A stretch of 64,000 nucleotides of DNA. It comes from Bacteroidales bacterium. GTDB lineage: Bacteria > Bacteroidota > Bacteroidia > Bacteroidales > UBA932. The notes below the pieces were generated by a model. It was not told the DNA's origin and did not search any database. It saw only the letters and a list, made by a program, of their open reading frames with translations. Below, piece by piece: positions 36,533-45,570 of this stretch. Location: the NCBI GenBank assembly GCA_015060245.1, contig SUYU01000011.1, forward strand, positions 1 through 64,000, in the 5' to 3' direction. A program made the translations under genes and the position numbers. Each line of letters opens with the position of its first letter. Position 1 is the stretch's first letter.

Positions 36533-37123
36533 ATGGCTTTTGAAAAGATAAATATTTTGAGGTCTGAAGTAATTGCTACTCCTGTGGAGAATATTGATAC
36601 AGACCAGATTATACCAGCAAGGTTTCTCAAGGCTACCAAAAGGGAGGGCTTTGGAGATGCCATGTTCAGGGATTGGAGGTATACCCAGAACAATGAGTTG
36701 ATAGAGGATTCGGTTTTTGCCAAGGGAAGCAAAGATGCAAGGATTCTTGTAGCCGGAAAGAATTTCGGTTGCGGTTCGAGTCGTGAGCATGCTGCCTGGG
36801 CTATTGCCGATTATGGATTCAGAGCAGTTGTTTCAAGTTTCTTTGCAGATATTTTCAAGAACAACGCCTTGAACAACGGCCTTTTGCCGGTTCAGGTGAG
36901 TGAGGAGTTCCTGGCTGCCATCTTTCAGGCAAAGGAAAAGAACGGTAAGGTTGAACTTGAAATCAATCTGCCGCAAAGAAGCATTGCTATAGTTGGAACA
37001 GATATGAAAGAGAGTTTCCCAATAGGCGAGTACAAGCGCCATTGTCTTGAGAATGGACTTGAAGATATTGATTATCTGCTCTCTACAAAAGAGATTATTG
37101 CCGCTTATGAGCAGAGGCGATAA
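36533..37123 (+). CDS. leuD: 3-isopropylmalate dehydratase small subunit
   Basis: The swivel-domain partner of LeuC, 196 residues from the ATG at 36533; a TTG two codons earlier is open but unlikely. Conserved blocks: [14 protein letters not shown] near the N-terminus and the substrate-binding loop [16 protein letters not shown] (about residues 67-82). The length matches LeuD. It lies 62 bases ahead of leuB and should be cotranscribed with leuA-leuC. Confidence 0.95.
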   Translation: MAFEKINILRSEVIATPVENIDTDQIIPARFLKATKREGFGDAMFRDWRYTQNNELIEDSVFAKGSKDARILVAGKNFGCGSSREHAAWAIADYGFRAVVSSFFADIFKNNALNNGLLPVQVSEEFLAAIFQAKEKNGKVELEINLPQRSIAIVGTDMKESFPIGEYKRHCLENGLEDIDYLLSTKEIIAAYEQRR

Positions 37124-37185
37124 GATTCTCCATTTGGAAGAATTAAGAATTGATGCTCAGTTTAACACTATAAGCAGTATATAAA

Positions 37186-38262
37186 ATGAAGAAAAATATA
37201 GCAGTTTTACCGGGTGACGGTGTTGGCCCGGAGATTATAGCACAGGCACAGCGTGTGCTTGAGGCGGTTGGAAAGAGATTTGGTCATGAGTTCGTTTTTG
37301 AGTTTGGCCTTATTGGCGCTTGTGCAATAGATGAGTGCGGAGAGCCGTATCCACAGAAGACCCATGAGTTGTGCCAAAAGAGTGATGCGGTGCTTTTTGG
37401 AGCAATTGGAGATCCTAAATACGACAACAATCCCAATGCAAAGGTGAGGCCGGAGCAGGGTTTGCTCAAGATGCGCAAGAGCCTGGGACTCTTTGCCAAT
37501 TTGAGGCCCATTGCCCCTTTTGATTGCCTTATAGAGAAGTCTCCCCTTAAAATGGAGCGAATAAAGGGCGCAGACCTTATGATTGTGCGTGAACTTACCG
37601 GCGGACTCTATTTCGGTGAGCCACGTGGCAGAAGTGAGAATGGTTCTGTTGCTTTTGACACATGTGTGTACAGCAAGGAGGAGATTTTGCGAGTTGCCGA
37701 GAAGGCATTTGAACTCGCCAGAATAAGAAGGGGCGCGGTTACCATGGTAGACAAGGCGAATGTCCTTGCAACAAGCAGGCTCTGGAGAGAGACTGTAAAG
37801 GAACTTCAGGCGGAGAAGTATCCCGATATTGAACTTGATTTCATGTTTGTAGACAATGCTGCAATGCAACTTGTTACAGCACCGGGCAAATTTGATGTCC
37901 TTCTTACCGAGAATCTTTTTGGTGACATCTTGAGTGATGAAGCAAGTGTAATCACCGGCTCGATAGGTCTTTTGCCTTCTGCATCCGTTGGAAAGGAGGT
38001 TTCGCTTTACGAGCCTATACATGGTTCATATCCGCAGGCAAAGGGCAAGAATATTGCCAATCCTATTGCAACCATACTCTCTGCAGCCATGATGCTTGAG
38101 TACTCTTTCGGCATGAAGCAGGAGGCTCAACTGATAAGGAGTGCTTGCCAGAAATCAATTGAAGAGGGTATTGTAACCGAGGATTTGGCAGGAGTATCAG
38201 CCAAATCTTACGGAACCACAGATGTGGGCGATTATATATGTAAGGCAATTGCCGGTGAGTAA
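37186..38262 (+). CDS. leuB: 3-isopropylmalate dehydrogenase
   Basis: Oxidatively decarboxylates 3-isopropylmalate to 2-oxoisocaproate with NAD+, the third leucine-specific step. The 358 residues match the family. Visible blocks: LPGDGVGPEI at the N-terminus, the substrate arginines in KVRPEQGLLKMRKSL, RELTGGLYFGEPRG with the LeuB-type tyrosine, the metal-binding FGDILSDEAS, and PIHGSYPQAKGKNIANP (NAD-binding). It is the last gene of the leu operon and converges on the O-methyltransferase gene with an 8-base gap; no clear intrinsic terminator is seen. Confidence 0.96.
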   Translation: MKKNIAVLPGDGVGPEIIAQAQRVLEAVGKRFGHEFVFEFGLIGACAIDECGEPYPQKTHELCQKSDAVLFGAIGDPKYDNNPNAKVRPEQGLLKMRKSLGLFANLRPIAPFDCLIEKSPLKMERIKGADLMIVRELTGGLYFGEPRGRSENGSVAFDTCVYSKEEILRVAEKAFELARIRRGAVTMVDKANVLATSRLWRETVKELQAEKYPDIELDFMFVDNAAMQLVTAPGKFDVLLTENLFGDILSDEASVITGSIGLLPSASVGKEVSLYEPIHGSYPQAKGKNIANPIATILSAAMMLEYSFGMKQEAQLIRSACQKSIEEGIVTEDLAGVSAKSYGTTDVGDYICKAIAGE

Positions 38263-38270
38263 CCGGAGGG

Positions 38271-38909
38271 CTACTTTTTAAGGCGAACAAGATTGAGACC
38301 GTCGCGCAGGGGAATGATCACATTCTCAACGCGGGGGTCTTCTTTTATGAGTTTGTTGAAGTTGTAGATGCCCTGCGTCTGGGCATCTTTTGGAAGAGGG
38401 TCGGTATACACCTTGCCGTCCCAGAGGACATTGTCTGCAAGAATGTATCCGCCGGGTTTGACATAGTCAAAGACCATTTCATAATATTTGCAGTATTCAC
38501 GCTTGTTGGCATCTATGAATACAAGGTCATATTTTATGCCGAGAGATTTTATGATCTGCTCCGCATCTCCAAGATGAAGTGTAATTTTCTCCTGAAGACC
38601 GGCTTTTGAATGTGCTTCAAGAATGAGGTCTTCGAGTTCGTCGTTTATCTCAATGGAGTGGAGATGTCCCCCTTCGCGCAAGCCTCTGGCAAGGCAAATT
38701 GAAGAATAACCGGTAAATGCACCCAACTCCAGAATGGAGTCAGGTGCTATCATACCGCTTATCATTTCAAGGAATTTGCCCACTACGGGTCCACAAAGCA
38801 TCCTGCCATGGCTGGTACGCAGATGCGTCTGCTTCTCCAGCCAGTCAAGTACAGGGTCCTGTTCTTGTGAAAAATCGGTTATGTACCTGTTTTGTGGGTC
38901 TTTCATCAC
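38271..38909 (-). CDS. SAM-dependent O-methyltransferase (catechol/caffeoyl-CoA type)
   Basis: A 212-residue class I methyltransferase of the family-3 O-methyltransferases. SAM-binding motif I appears as ILELGAFTGYSSICLA (about residues 61-76), followed by HSIEINDELEDL (acidic ribose ligand) and the metal-binding DLVFIDANKREYCKYYE, LADNVLWDG segment (about 130-165), which in relatives coordinates a divalent metal at a catechol. The natural substrate cannot be read from sequence. It starts 8 bases downstream of the transglutaminase-like gene stop on the same strand. Confidence 0.88.
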   Translation of the reverse strand: MMKDPQNRYITDFSQEQDPVLDWLEKQTHLRTSHGRMLCGPVVGKFLEMISGMIAPDSILELGAFTGYSSICLARGLREGGHLHSIEINDELEDLILEAHSKAGLQEKITLHLGDAEQIIKSLGIKYDLVFIDANKREYCKYYEMVFDYVKPGGYILADNVLWDGKVYTDPLPKDAQTQGIYNFNKLIKEDPRVENVIIPLRDGLNLVRLKK

Positions 38910-38917
38910 TTTTCCTA

Positions 38918-40420
38918 TTAGTTGAGGTATTCAACCTCCATCTTGTATTTCCAGCGTCCAAAGTAGAGGTTCTCGCCTCTCCACTCAACCTCGCCTCTCT
39001 GGAAATCTACGGTCTCACTGCGAGGATGAGTCTTTGCAGGATAGAAATCACCTGAAAAGTCATCATTTACAATGTAACGGTAGGCATCAAGTCCGCGTGT
39101 GTAGAAGTGGTACACGTCGTCATTTGCCACTGCAGCATCGCGGCCCTCTTGCTCGGTTGCAGCATTCTTTGTATATGCGGCATCATAAACATGACCGAAT
39201 GACTGGTCTACAGGAACCCATCCTATACCTTCATAATAGGCCTCTGCCCAGTCGTGAAGGTTAACATCACCCGGATGCAACATCCAGCCGCTCTGCCATT
39301 TCGCAGGAATGCCTGCGTAGCGGGCCATTGTTATGAACAACAGACCAACCTGGCCGCAATCGCCATGTCTGTTGTCAATCACATACTGCGGAATGTTCTC
39401 AATGGTTGAGTATTCGCGTGCGCTTGCCCAAGGATATGTCTTGCCAATGTAGTCAAAGATCTTCACACTCTTGAGGTACGGGTTCTGCTCATCACCAACA
39501 ATACTGTCGGTAATGCGCTTGATGTCTGGAGTGAAGATAACGTGAGTCTCTCTCTCTGCTGTGTACTTCTTGTAAAGTTCGCTCTCCTTGTCATAAGGCT
39601 TCACATCTTCAGGATTGAATTTTACCCACCTGTTGTATGATGTGTAACTCAATTCATAACTGAAAACCGCTGCACTGTCTTTGTGGGCAACCTTCTCCAT
39701 ATATATGCTTTTGTGCGGATAGGTCTCTGGTGAAATCACATATTCAGGCTGTGAGGTTGAAAGAAGTTTGATGTTCTTGTGCTTCTCGTTGTTTCTTGGG
39801 TATGGCATCCATACGCGTATCATCTCGCCTGCAGGCACCTCTCCTGCGGGAACTGTGATTGTGTAGCGTATCTTCATGTCAACAGGCATTACCATCTTGC
39901 CGGTCATTGAATAGCCTTTGCCTGCAGCCTCAGTAACCTTTGGAAGGTACTCGCCAAGGAAGATGTCCAAGTCATCTGACTGTCGGCCCTGTATGCCTTT
40001 CTGTTTCTGCTGGGCCTCCTTGCTTATTCTGAATAGGTTGCGGGCTGCATTCCAGAAATATCTCTTCTCTCCGTCAATTACTTTGCACTCAATTGCGCCT
40101 TCTGCCTCCCATTTGGCAAGTTCTTCGGGGGTTACCTCCGGGTAGCGCTCCTTTATGAAGGCAAGTACTGTTGAGTCATTTTTGCTGAAATCCTTCCTTA
40201 TACGGTTCATCACGTCAATGCGGAAGTTAAGGTCGTAGATCTCCTCTTTTGTAAGGGAGTCGGTGGCAATCTTCAATTTGATGATCTGCTCTGCGGCAGT
40301 GTACTCTCCTTTTCTAATCATGTTGTCTATGTTCTCTGTGCTGAACATAGCCTCATTAGAAAATTGTCCACATCCGAACAGTACGGATATGGACAAAATC
40401 ATAAAAAACAATCTTTTCAT
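38918..40420 (-). CDS. Transglutaminase-like lipoprotein
   Basis: A predicted SPII lipoprotein of 500 residues (SVLFGCGQ lipobox near residue 17). After a helical N-terminal region and an Ig-like middle part with paired strands (YTITVPAGEVPAG, VFSYELSYTSYNRWV), the C-terminal half has the transglutaminase-core triad: cysteine in RHGDCGQVGLLF, histidine in NLHDWAEAYYEG, aspartate in WVPVDQSFG (about residues 350-410). Such bacterial proteins are usually cysteine proteases or amidases rather than cross-linkers. It lies 18 bases downstream of efp. Substrate unknown. Confidence 0.85.
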   Translation of the reverse strand: MKRLFFMILSISVLFGCGQFSNEAMFSTENIDNMIRKGEYTAAEQIIKLKIATDSLTKEEIYDLNFRIDVMNRIRKDFSKNDSTVLAFIKERYPEVTPEELAKWEAEGAIECKVIDGEKRYFWNAARNLFRISKEAQQKQKGIQGRQSDDLDIFLGEYLPKVTEAAGKGYSMTGKMVMPVDMKIRYTITVPAGEVPAGEMIRVWMPYPRNNEKHKNIKLLSTSQPEYVISPETYPHKSIYMEKVAHKDSAAVFSYELSYTSYNRWVKFNPEDVKPYDKESELYKKYTAERETHVIFTPDIKRITDSIVGDEQNPYLKSVKIFDYIGKTYPWASAREYSTIENIPQYVIDNRHGDCGQVGLLFITMARYAGIPAKWQSGWMLHPGDVNLHDWAEAYYEGIGWVPVDQSFGHVYDAAYTKNAATEQEGRDAAVANDDVYHFYTRGLDAYRYIVNDDFSGDFYPAKTHPRSETVDFQRGEVEWRGENLYFGRWKYKMEVEYLN

Positions 40421-40438
40421 AAGTAAGGTTTGTGCAGA

Positions 40439-41005
40439 CTATTTAACACGCTCGCCGTATGAACGATCCTCAGTCTTTACTCTGATTTTCTCTCCCTGCT
40501 GGATGAATAGGGGAACCATGATGATTGCACCTGTCTCCAAAGTAGCCTCTTTCTGTGCATTTGTAGAAGCGGTATCACCCTTTACTGCAGGCTCTGTGTA
40601 GGTTACCTCCAACTCAACGAACTGTGGAAGTTCGCAAGTGAGGCATCTCTCCTCATCTGCAAGGAACATCATCTCAACAGCCTGTCCCTCTTTCATAAGG
40701 TCTGCGTTCTCAACGAAGTCAGTATCAAGGTGAATCTGGTCAAAAGTCTCTGAGTGCATGAAGTTGTAACCATCCTCATCTTTGTAAAGGAACTGGTAAG
40801 GTCTTCTCTCTACAGTGATGATCTCAATCTTCTCACCTGCTGAGAAAGTGTTGTCAAGAGTCTTTCCGTTCTCAAGATTTTTGAATTTAGTTTTAACGAA
40901 AGCAGGACCTTTGCCTGGCTTAACGTGTTGGAAATAAATTAGTTTACAAGGTTTGCCATTGTAACTGAAATACAAACCGTTTTTAAAATCTGCTGTAGTT
41001 GCCAT
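40439..41005 (-). CDS. efp: Translation elongation factor P
   Basis: Binds ribosomes stalled at polyproline stretches and promotes peptide-bond formation. The 188 residues and three-domain pattern match EF-P. The tip loop, usually modified on a lysine, reads HVKPGKGPAFVKTK (about residues 27-40). Later blocks are YMHSETFDQI-like (NFMHSETFDQI) and the C-terminal VTYTEPAVKGDTA. No lysylating enzyme gene is near. It has its own -7 box. Confidence 0.96.
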   Translation of the reverse strand: MATTADFKNGLYFSYNGKPCKLIYFQHVKPGKGPAFVKTKFKNLENGKTLDNTFSAGEKIEIITVERRPYQFLYKDEDGYNFMHSETFDQIHLDTDFVENADLMKEGQAVEMMFLADEERCLTCELPQFVELEVTYTEPAVKGDTASTNAQKEATLETGAIIMVPLFIQQGEKIRVKTEDRSYGERVK

Positions 41006-41040
41006 ATAATTATATTATGTATTTATATCCTTTGAGGGGG

Positions 41041-41048
41041 CAAATATA
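41041..41048 (-). promoter_or_regulatory. Promoter -7 box for efp
   Basis: TATATTTG on the minus strand, 35 bases before the start, with a near-consensus -33 (ATTG) 20 bases upstream. Confidence 0.55.
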
Positions 41049-41092
41049 GTAAAAATTAAGGTTTTACACAATTATAGATTTCAGGCGCTCCA

Positions 41093-42025
41093 TTATAGTC
41101 CCATAACGAAAGCGGCGGCCTGGTCAAGTTGCCATTTTGGGGTTGATGTGGCTCCGCATATGCCTACGCTGTCGCCCTCCTTGAACCACTCCTTTTCTAT
41201 TTGAGACGTATCCTGGATATGGTAGGAGTGGGGATTTGCCGATTTGCACAATTCATAAAGCACCTTGCCGTTGGAACTCTCCTTGCCGCTTACAAAAACT
41301 ATCACTGATTTGCTCTTGGCAAACTCAACAAGATTGGAGTGCCTTTGTGCCACCTGCCGGCAAATTGTGTCGTGAATCTTTATATATTTTTCTGCCTCTT
41401 CTGCCGTGCACCCCTTTGCCATGGCAATCTTCTCTTTTATGACGCTGCAGACCAGAGCGTACTCCTGCGGATCCTTGGTGGTCTGTGAGAAGATGTATAT
41501 CGGTTTGGTAAACTCCATCTCCGATATGCCCTTGATGGAGTATCCGTCGCCGGAGTGGATCACATCAGTTATTACGGCATCACCGTTTACCTGTCCCACG
41601 AGGCCGTTTACCTCGGCGTGTCCCTCCTTTCCAAAAATTACAATCTGTCCTCCCGACAACTCTCCATCTCCATCTGCCGAGTTTATCTGGTCATATGTCT
41701 TTTTTATTCTCTCTTGAAGTTTGAGTACTACAGGGCATGTGCAGTCAATCAGCCGGATATTCTTCTCTTGGGCAATCCTGTATGTCTGTGGCGGTTCGCC
41801 ATGGGCACGGATAAGCACAGTTGTGTCACTCATCTTCTTCATCATCTCAATGTCAATGACTACCAACCCCTTGTGACGCAATCTCTCCAATTCTGCATTG
41901 TTATGCACAATTGCTCCGAGGGAGTAGAGTTCTTTGCCGTCAAGATTGGCTTCTGCGGTCTCTACGGCCCTTATTACGCCGTTGCAGAAACCTGATCCCT
42001 TATCTATTTCAACATGAAGTTCCAT
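41093..42025 (-). CDS. ispH: 4-hydroxy-3-methylbut-2-enyl diphosphate reductase
   Basis: The last enzyme of the MEP isoprenoid pathway, producing IPP and DMAPP with an Fe-S cluster. About 310 residues from the ATG at 42025 (MELHVEIDKGSGFCNG); the frame is open ten codons further upstream, but those overlap the promoter region of the divergent gene. Cluster cysteines are in GFCNGV, IDCTCPVV, and TICRQVAQRH; other conserved blocks are RAHGEPPQTY and GATSTPKW at the C-terminus. The divergent neighbour is cmk. The window shows no other isoprenoid genes. Confidence 0.95.
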   Translation of the reverse strand: MELHVEIDKGSGFCNGVIRAVETAEANLDGKELYSLGAIVHNNAELERLRHKGLVVIDIEMMKKMSDTTVLIRAHGEPPQTYRIAQEKNIRLIDCTCPVVLKLQERIKKTYDQINSADGDGELSGGQIVIFGKEGHAEVNGLVGQVNGDAVITDVIHSGDGYSIKGISEMEFTKPIYIFSQTTKDPQEYALVCSVIKEKIAMAKGCTAEEAEKYIKIHDTICRQVAQRHSNLVEFAKSKSVIVFVSGKESSNGKVLYELCKSANPHSYHIQDTSQIEKEWFKEGDSVGICGATSTPKWQLDQAAAFVMGL

Positions 42026-42066
42026 AATGTAGAGTATTTGTTGTGGAGGCAGCAAAACTGTCGCGA

Positions 42067-42095
42067 CAAAAATAGAAAAAAATATTGTACTTTTG
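42067..42095. promoter_or_regulatory. Divergent -7 boxes for ispH and cmk
   Basis: On the minus strand TATTTTTG (42074-42067) faces ispH, and on the plus strand TACTTTTG (42088-42095) faces cmk. The plus-strand box ends 5 bases before the cmk ATG, so that mRNA would start at or almost at the start codon. No consensus -33 box is seen for either; the two polymerase sites overlap and may exclude each other. Confidence 0.5.
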
Positions 42096-42100
42096 TGCTT

Positions 42101-42823
42101 ATGGACAATTCAAGGATCATAATAGCAATTGATGGCTATTCTTCTACAGGAAAGAGCAGTTTCGCCAAACTCATAGCGGGGAAATTGGGGTACATTTATG
42201 TGGACACCGGAGCCATGTACAGGGCAGTGACCTACTTTGCGTACAACTGCGGCTTCATAGACAGGAGGTGCCGCATAAAGGAAGAGTGGCTCAAGAGGGC
42301 CATAGCCAACATAAGGATCACATTCAGGCAGACCGGACCCGACGGCAGGTCGGAAACATATCTCAATGGAGCCAATGTGGAGAAACAGATACGTACAATG
42401 GAGATCTCCAACAAGGTGAGCCACATCTCGGCACTCCCTTTTGTGAGAAGTTTTGTTGATGATATCCTCAAGAAATTGGGTGAGAGCAGGGGTGTTGTGA
42501 TGGATGGCAGGGATATAGGAACGGCAGTCTTTCCCGATGCCGAGTTGAAACTCTTTATGACTGCATCGGTAAATGTGAGGGCGGAGCGCCGTCTTAAGGA
42601 ACTGCATGAAAAGGGGGGCAACGAGAGTTTTGAGGAGGTACTCAAGAATCTTCAGGAGCGTGACCGTATTGACACTACCCGTGAGACTGCACCGCTTGTC
42701 CAGGCTCCAGATGCCATACTGCTTGACAACAGCAATATGACAATTGATGAGCAACTTGTATGGCTTGACGGCATAATGAAGGAGCGTTTCTCATTTGGAC
42801 TTTTTGGGGAGGATGTGGCATGA
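42101..42823 (+). CDS. cmk: Cytidylate kinase
   Basis: Phosphorylates CMP and dCMP. From the ATG at 42101 (MDNSRIIIAIDGYSS) the protein has 240 residues; a longer frame upstream would run through the promoter and lacks family similarity. The P-loop GYSSTGKSS lies at about 12-20, followed by YVDTGAMYRAV, and VMDGRDIGTAVFPDAELKLF (about 132-151) is the conserved core. Its last codons overlap the next gene by ATGA, indicating translational coupling. Confidence 0.95.
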   Translation: MDNSRIIIAIDGYSSTGKSSFAKLIAGKLGYIYVDTGAMYRAVTYFAYNCGFIDRRCRIKEEWLKRAIANIRITFRQTGPDGRSETYLNGANVEKQIRTMEISNKVSHISALPFVRSFVDDILKKLGESRGVVMDGRDIGTAVFPDAELKLFMTASVNVRAERRLKELHEKGGNESFEEVLKNLQERDRIDTTRETAPLVQAPDAILLDNSNMTIDEQLVWLDGIMKERFSFGLFGEDVA

Positions 42824-43755
42824 GGATAGCGGTACTTGATTTGGGAACAAATGTGTTCAACATGCTTCTGGCTTCATTTTCAAAAGAGGGATGCAGTTAT
42901 ATTGATGAGTTCAAATGTGCGGCAAAACTTGGTGGTGGTGGGCTTGCATCAGGACTGATTGCGGAGGAGGCATTCGGTACAGCATGTGCGGCCATGGAGC
43001 GCATTATGGCCAGAATTGAAGAGTGCGGAGGCGCAGATGTCATAATTCCATATGCAACATCCGCAGTGCGTGATGCCAGAAACGGCAACAGGTTTGTGGA
43101 AATCATGCGCGAGCGCTTTGGTCTGGATGTAAGGGTCATTCCTGGAGAGCGTGAAGCGGAGTTCATATTCAAGGGTATTATGCAGAGCCTGCCTGCAGAG
43201 GCCAAAAGCGGCAAAGAGAATGTGCTGATGCTTGATATTGGCGGAGGAAGCAACGAGTTCATAATAACAGACGGCAAGGAGATATTGTGGAAAGAGAGTT
43301 TTCCTATAGGCATGGCCAGGATGAGGGAGAAGTTCAATTATACGGAGCCCATCGGTGCAGATGTGGTGGTGGAGTTTGAAAACTACTGCAACAGTGTGCT
43401 GGAGTCTCTTTGGAGGCAGGTTGAGATATACCGGCCGCGGCTCTTTGTAGGCTCTTCCGGCTCATTTGATACATTCAAGGATCTGATGTTCGGGCCTGGG
43501 GTTGAGGCAATGCCGTGCAGGGTGCTGCCGTCTGACCAGTTGCTCGATTTGCATAAAAGGCTTGTGGCCTCAACGGCGCAGGAGCGTCTGGCAATGCCGA
43601 GGATGTCCCCTATCAGGGTAGATTACATCGTTCTGGCATCTGTCTTTACGCAGATGGTAATCAGGAGAATCAATCCTGATGTCATATATCAGTCGGCATA
43701 CTCGCTTAAAGAGGGGGCCATGGCAGAGCATTATCAAGTTTGGCTCAATAGTTGA
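42820..43755 (+). CDS. Ppx/GppA-family phosphatase
   Basis: A 311-residue member of the actin-like ATPase fold family that hydrolyses polyphosphate or pppGpp. Phosphate-binding loop 1 reads DLGTNVFNMLLA (about 6-17; the more common form is DLGSNS), the catalytic glutamate region is IPGEREAEFIFKG (about 105-117), and loop 2 is MLDIGGGSNEFI (about 136-147). It lacks the C-terminal HD-type extension of E. coli Ppx, so it is a short form; polyphosphate versus pppGpp preference is undecided. It overlaps cmk by 4 bases and precedes the NtrC-like gene by 28. Confidence 0.9.
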   Translation: MRIAVLDLGTNVFNMLLASFSKEGCSYIDEFKCAAKLGGGGLASGLIAEEAFGTACAAMERIMARIEECGGADVIIPYATSAVRDARNGNRFVEIMRERFGLDVRVIPGEREAEFIFKGIMQSLPAEAKSGKENVLMLDIGGGSNEFIITDGKEILWKESFPIGMARMREKFNYTEPIGADVVVEFENYCNSVLESLWRQVEIYRPRLFVGSSGSFDTFKDLMFGPGVEAMPCRVLPSDQLLDLHKRLVASTAQERLAMPRMSPIRVDYIVLASVFTQMVIRRINPDVIYQSAYSLKEGAMAEHYQVWLNS

Positions 43756-43783
43756 TTGTTAAAGCAGGGTAAAAAAAGTAAAG

Positions 43784-44947
43784 ATGAAGGTACTTATAAT
43801 AGATGACGAGAGGAGTATCAGAAATACTCTTAAGGATATACTTGAATTTGAAGGCCATAATGTGGAGTTGGCCCAGGATGGCAAAGAGGGGTTTGAGAAG
43901 GCTTCTCAAGGGAATTATGATGTGGTGTTCTGTGATATAAAGATGCCCGGCATGGACGGCGTTGAGGTACTGGAAAAACTTGTCGAGAGCGGCGTGGACA
44001 CCTCAATTGTAATGATTTCCGGCCACGGAACAATAGATACTGCAGTTGAGTGCATCAAGAAGGGGGCATTTGACTTCATTCAGAAGCCTCTTGACTTGAA
44101 CCGCATACTTATAACATTGAAGAATGCCACCGACAAGACTTCGCTCATAAAGGAGACGAAGGTGCTCAAGAAAAAGGTGGCGGGCATTCCTGAAATAGTG
44201 GGCGAGTCGGCCGCAATAGTAAAGATAAAGGAGATGATTGACAGGGTGGCTGCAACTGACGCAAGGGTGCTCATTACAGGATCGAACGGTACAGGCAAGG
44301 AACTTGTGGCAAGGTGGCTACATGAGAACAGCAACCGCAAGCCGATGCCGTTCATTGAGGTCAATTGTGCCGCAATCCCGGGAGAACTTATAGAGAGTGA
44401 ACTCTTCGGCCATGAAAAGGGTGCCTTTACATCTGCAATCAAGCAGCACAAGGGCAAATTTGAGCAGGCCGACGGCGGAACGCTCTTCCTTGATGAGATA
44501 GGCGACATGAGCCTTGCAGCGCAGGCCAAAGTCTTGAGGGTGCTCCAGGAGAACAAACTTACAAGAGTGGGCAGCGACAAGGACATATCAGTCAAGGTAA
44601 GAGTGATTGCTGCAACCAACAAGAACCTGCAGGAGGAGATCCAGAAGGGAAATTTCAGGGAGGACCTCTACCACAGGTTGAGCGTCATCATAATCCATGT
44701 TCCGCCTTTGGCAGAGCGCAAGGAGGATATTCCTCTGCTTGTAAACCACTTTATAAAACTTATCTGCACAGAGAACGGAATGCCTGTGCGCAAGATTGAT
44801 GATGATGCAATAGAGTTGCTGCAGCAGCATGCCTGGACAGGAAACATACGCGAGTTGAGAAATGTTACCGAAAGGCTGCTGATTCTTGGTGGCAATACCA
44901 TAACAAAGGACGATGTAATGGCGTATGCCACTCCTAATGTGTGTTAG
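43784..44947 (+). CDS. NtrC-type response regulator lacking a DNA-binding domain
   Basis: A two-domain regulator of 387 residues. The receiver (1-120) has the phospho-acceptor aspartate in VVFCDIKMPGMDG near residue 51. The AAA+ sigma-54 activator domain (about 140-375) has Walker A GSNGTGKELVARWLH, Walker B GGTLFLDEIGD, and the sigma-54 contact loop as GAFTSA instead of GAFTGA. The protein stops just after GNIRELRNVTERLLIL, so the Fis-type helix-turn-helix of standard NtrC proteins is absent; nothing downstream suggests a frameshift. It may act without specific DNA binding, like the flagellar regulator FlgR of Helicobacter. Its likely partner is the NtrY-like kinase at 46046. Confidence 0.88.
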   Translation: MKVLIIDDERSIRNTLKDILEFEGHNVELAQDGKEGFEKASQGNYDVVFCDIKMPGMDGVEVLEKLVESGVDTSIVMISGHGTIDTAVECIKKGAFDFIQKPLDLNRILITLKNATDKTSLIKETKVLKKKVAGIPEIVGESAAIVKIKEMIDRVAATDARVLITGSNGTGKELVARWLHENSNRKPMPFIEVNCAAIPGELIESELFGHEKGAFTSAIKQHKGKFEQADGGTLFLDEIGDMSLAAQAKVLRVLQENKLTRVGSDKDISVKVRVIAATNKNLQEEIQKGNFREDLYHRLSVIIIHVPPLAERKEDIPLLVNHFIKLICTENGMPVRKIDDDAIELLQQHAWTGNIRELRNVTERLLILGGNTITKDDVMAYATPNVC

Positions 44948-45016
44948 CATAACGGCTCTTGAACTCTCCGGTAGCGTAATGGTTGGAAAGAGGGTATGGA
45001 GTCGTCTGAAATGACA

Positions 45017-45053
45017 GGACCGGTCAGGATTGTTAATCCGACCGGTCCCTTTT
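45017..45053 (+). terminator. Intrinsic terminator after the NtrC-like gene
   Basis: GGACCGGTC pairs with GACCGGTCC (9 bp, perfect), with an inner GGATT/AATCC stem, followed by CTTTT. It separates the convergent NtrC-like and DUF4783 genes. Confidence 0.8.
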
Positions 45054-45076
45054 GTATAACTTTAATCTAAAAACAT

Positions 45077-45469
45077 TTATTCACGTTCAATCCTCAGTTG
45101 CTGTATCTGGTTGCCGTTTGCCTGAGTCTTTACAAAGAGTGTGACCCTGAAGGTTTCGCCACCTGCGTTGAGGTCTCCTATGGCATATTTCATGGGCGCC
45201 TTTCCGCTTTTGTGTATTATCTTGAACCCTTTGGGTGTATAGTTTACAAAAAAATCCTTCATTATCTGGGTGGCCTGAACCTTGCTGCACTCATTGGTGT
45301 TTCCAAGAATGTCCAATTCCAGATTGCTGGCAAACCATGCCGACAGGCTCTCCGCATCACCCAACTGGATATACTTGCCAATTGGAACAAACACATCCTG
45401 TGTCTGCTGCGCCTTTGCCCCTGCTAGAGGAAAAATTGAGAACAATAGAAGAATCAATGCAAATCTCAT
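45077..45469 (-). CDS. DUF4783 exported protein
   Basis: About 130 residues from the ATG at 45469, with a cleavable signal peptide (MRFALILLLFSIFPLAGAKAQ). The longer open frame upstream is not supported. The mature domain resembles the SnoaL-like DUF4783 family: VFVPIGKYIQLGDAESLSAWF, LGNTNECSKVQATQIMKDFF, then APMKYAIGDLNAGGETFRV. Its neighbourhood next to rlmH is common in Bacteroidetes (recalled, not searched). Function unknown, probably periplasmic. Confidence 0.8.
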   Translation of the reverse strand: MRFALILLLFSIFPLAGAKAQQTQDVFVPIGKYIQLGDAESLSAWFASNLELDILGNTNECSKVQATQIMKDFFVNYTPKGFKIIHKSGKAPMKYAIGDLNAGGETFRVTLFVKTQANGNQIQQLRIERE

Positions 45470-45534
45470 ATATAAGTTCGTTATCAGATATTCTAAAAAG
45501 TTGCAAAAATCAAGCCAATTTACAATTTTATTCT

Positions 45535-45542
45535 TAAATTTG
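45535..45542 (+). promoter_or_regulatory. Promoter -7 box for rlmH
   Basis: TAAATTTG, 28 bases before the GTG start. No consensus -33 box. Confidence 0.4.
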
Positions 45543-45570
45543 CAAGGATAGCCCAATTAATTTTAAAATA

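Noticed and set aside
37207-38022. 271-codon frame antisense to leuB
   Set aside because: It is a shadow of the well-supported leuB gene, with atypical composition and no domain.
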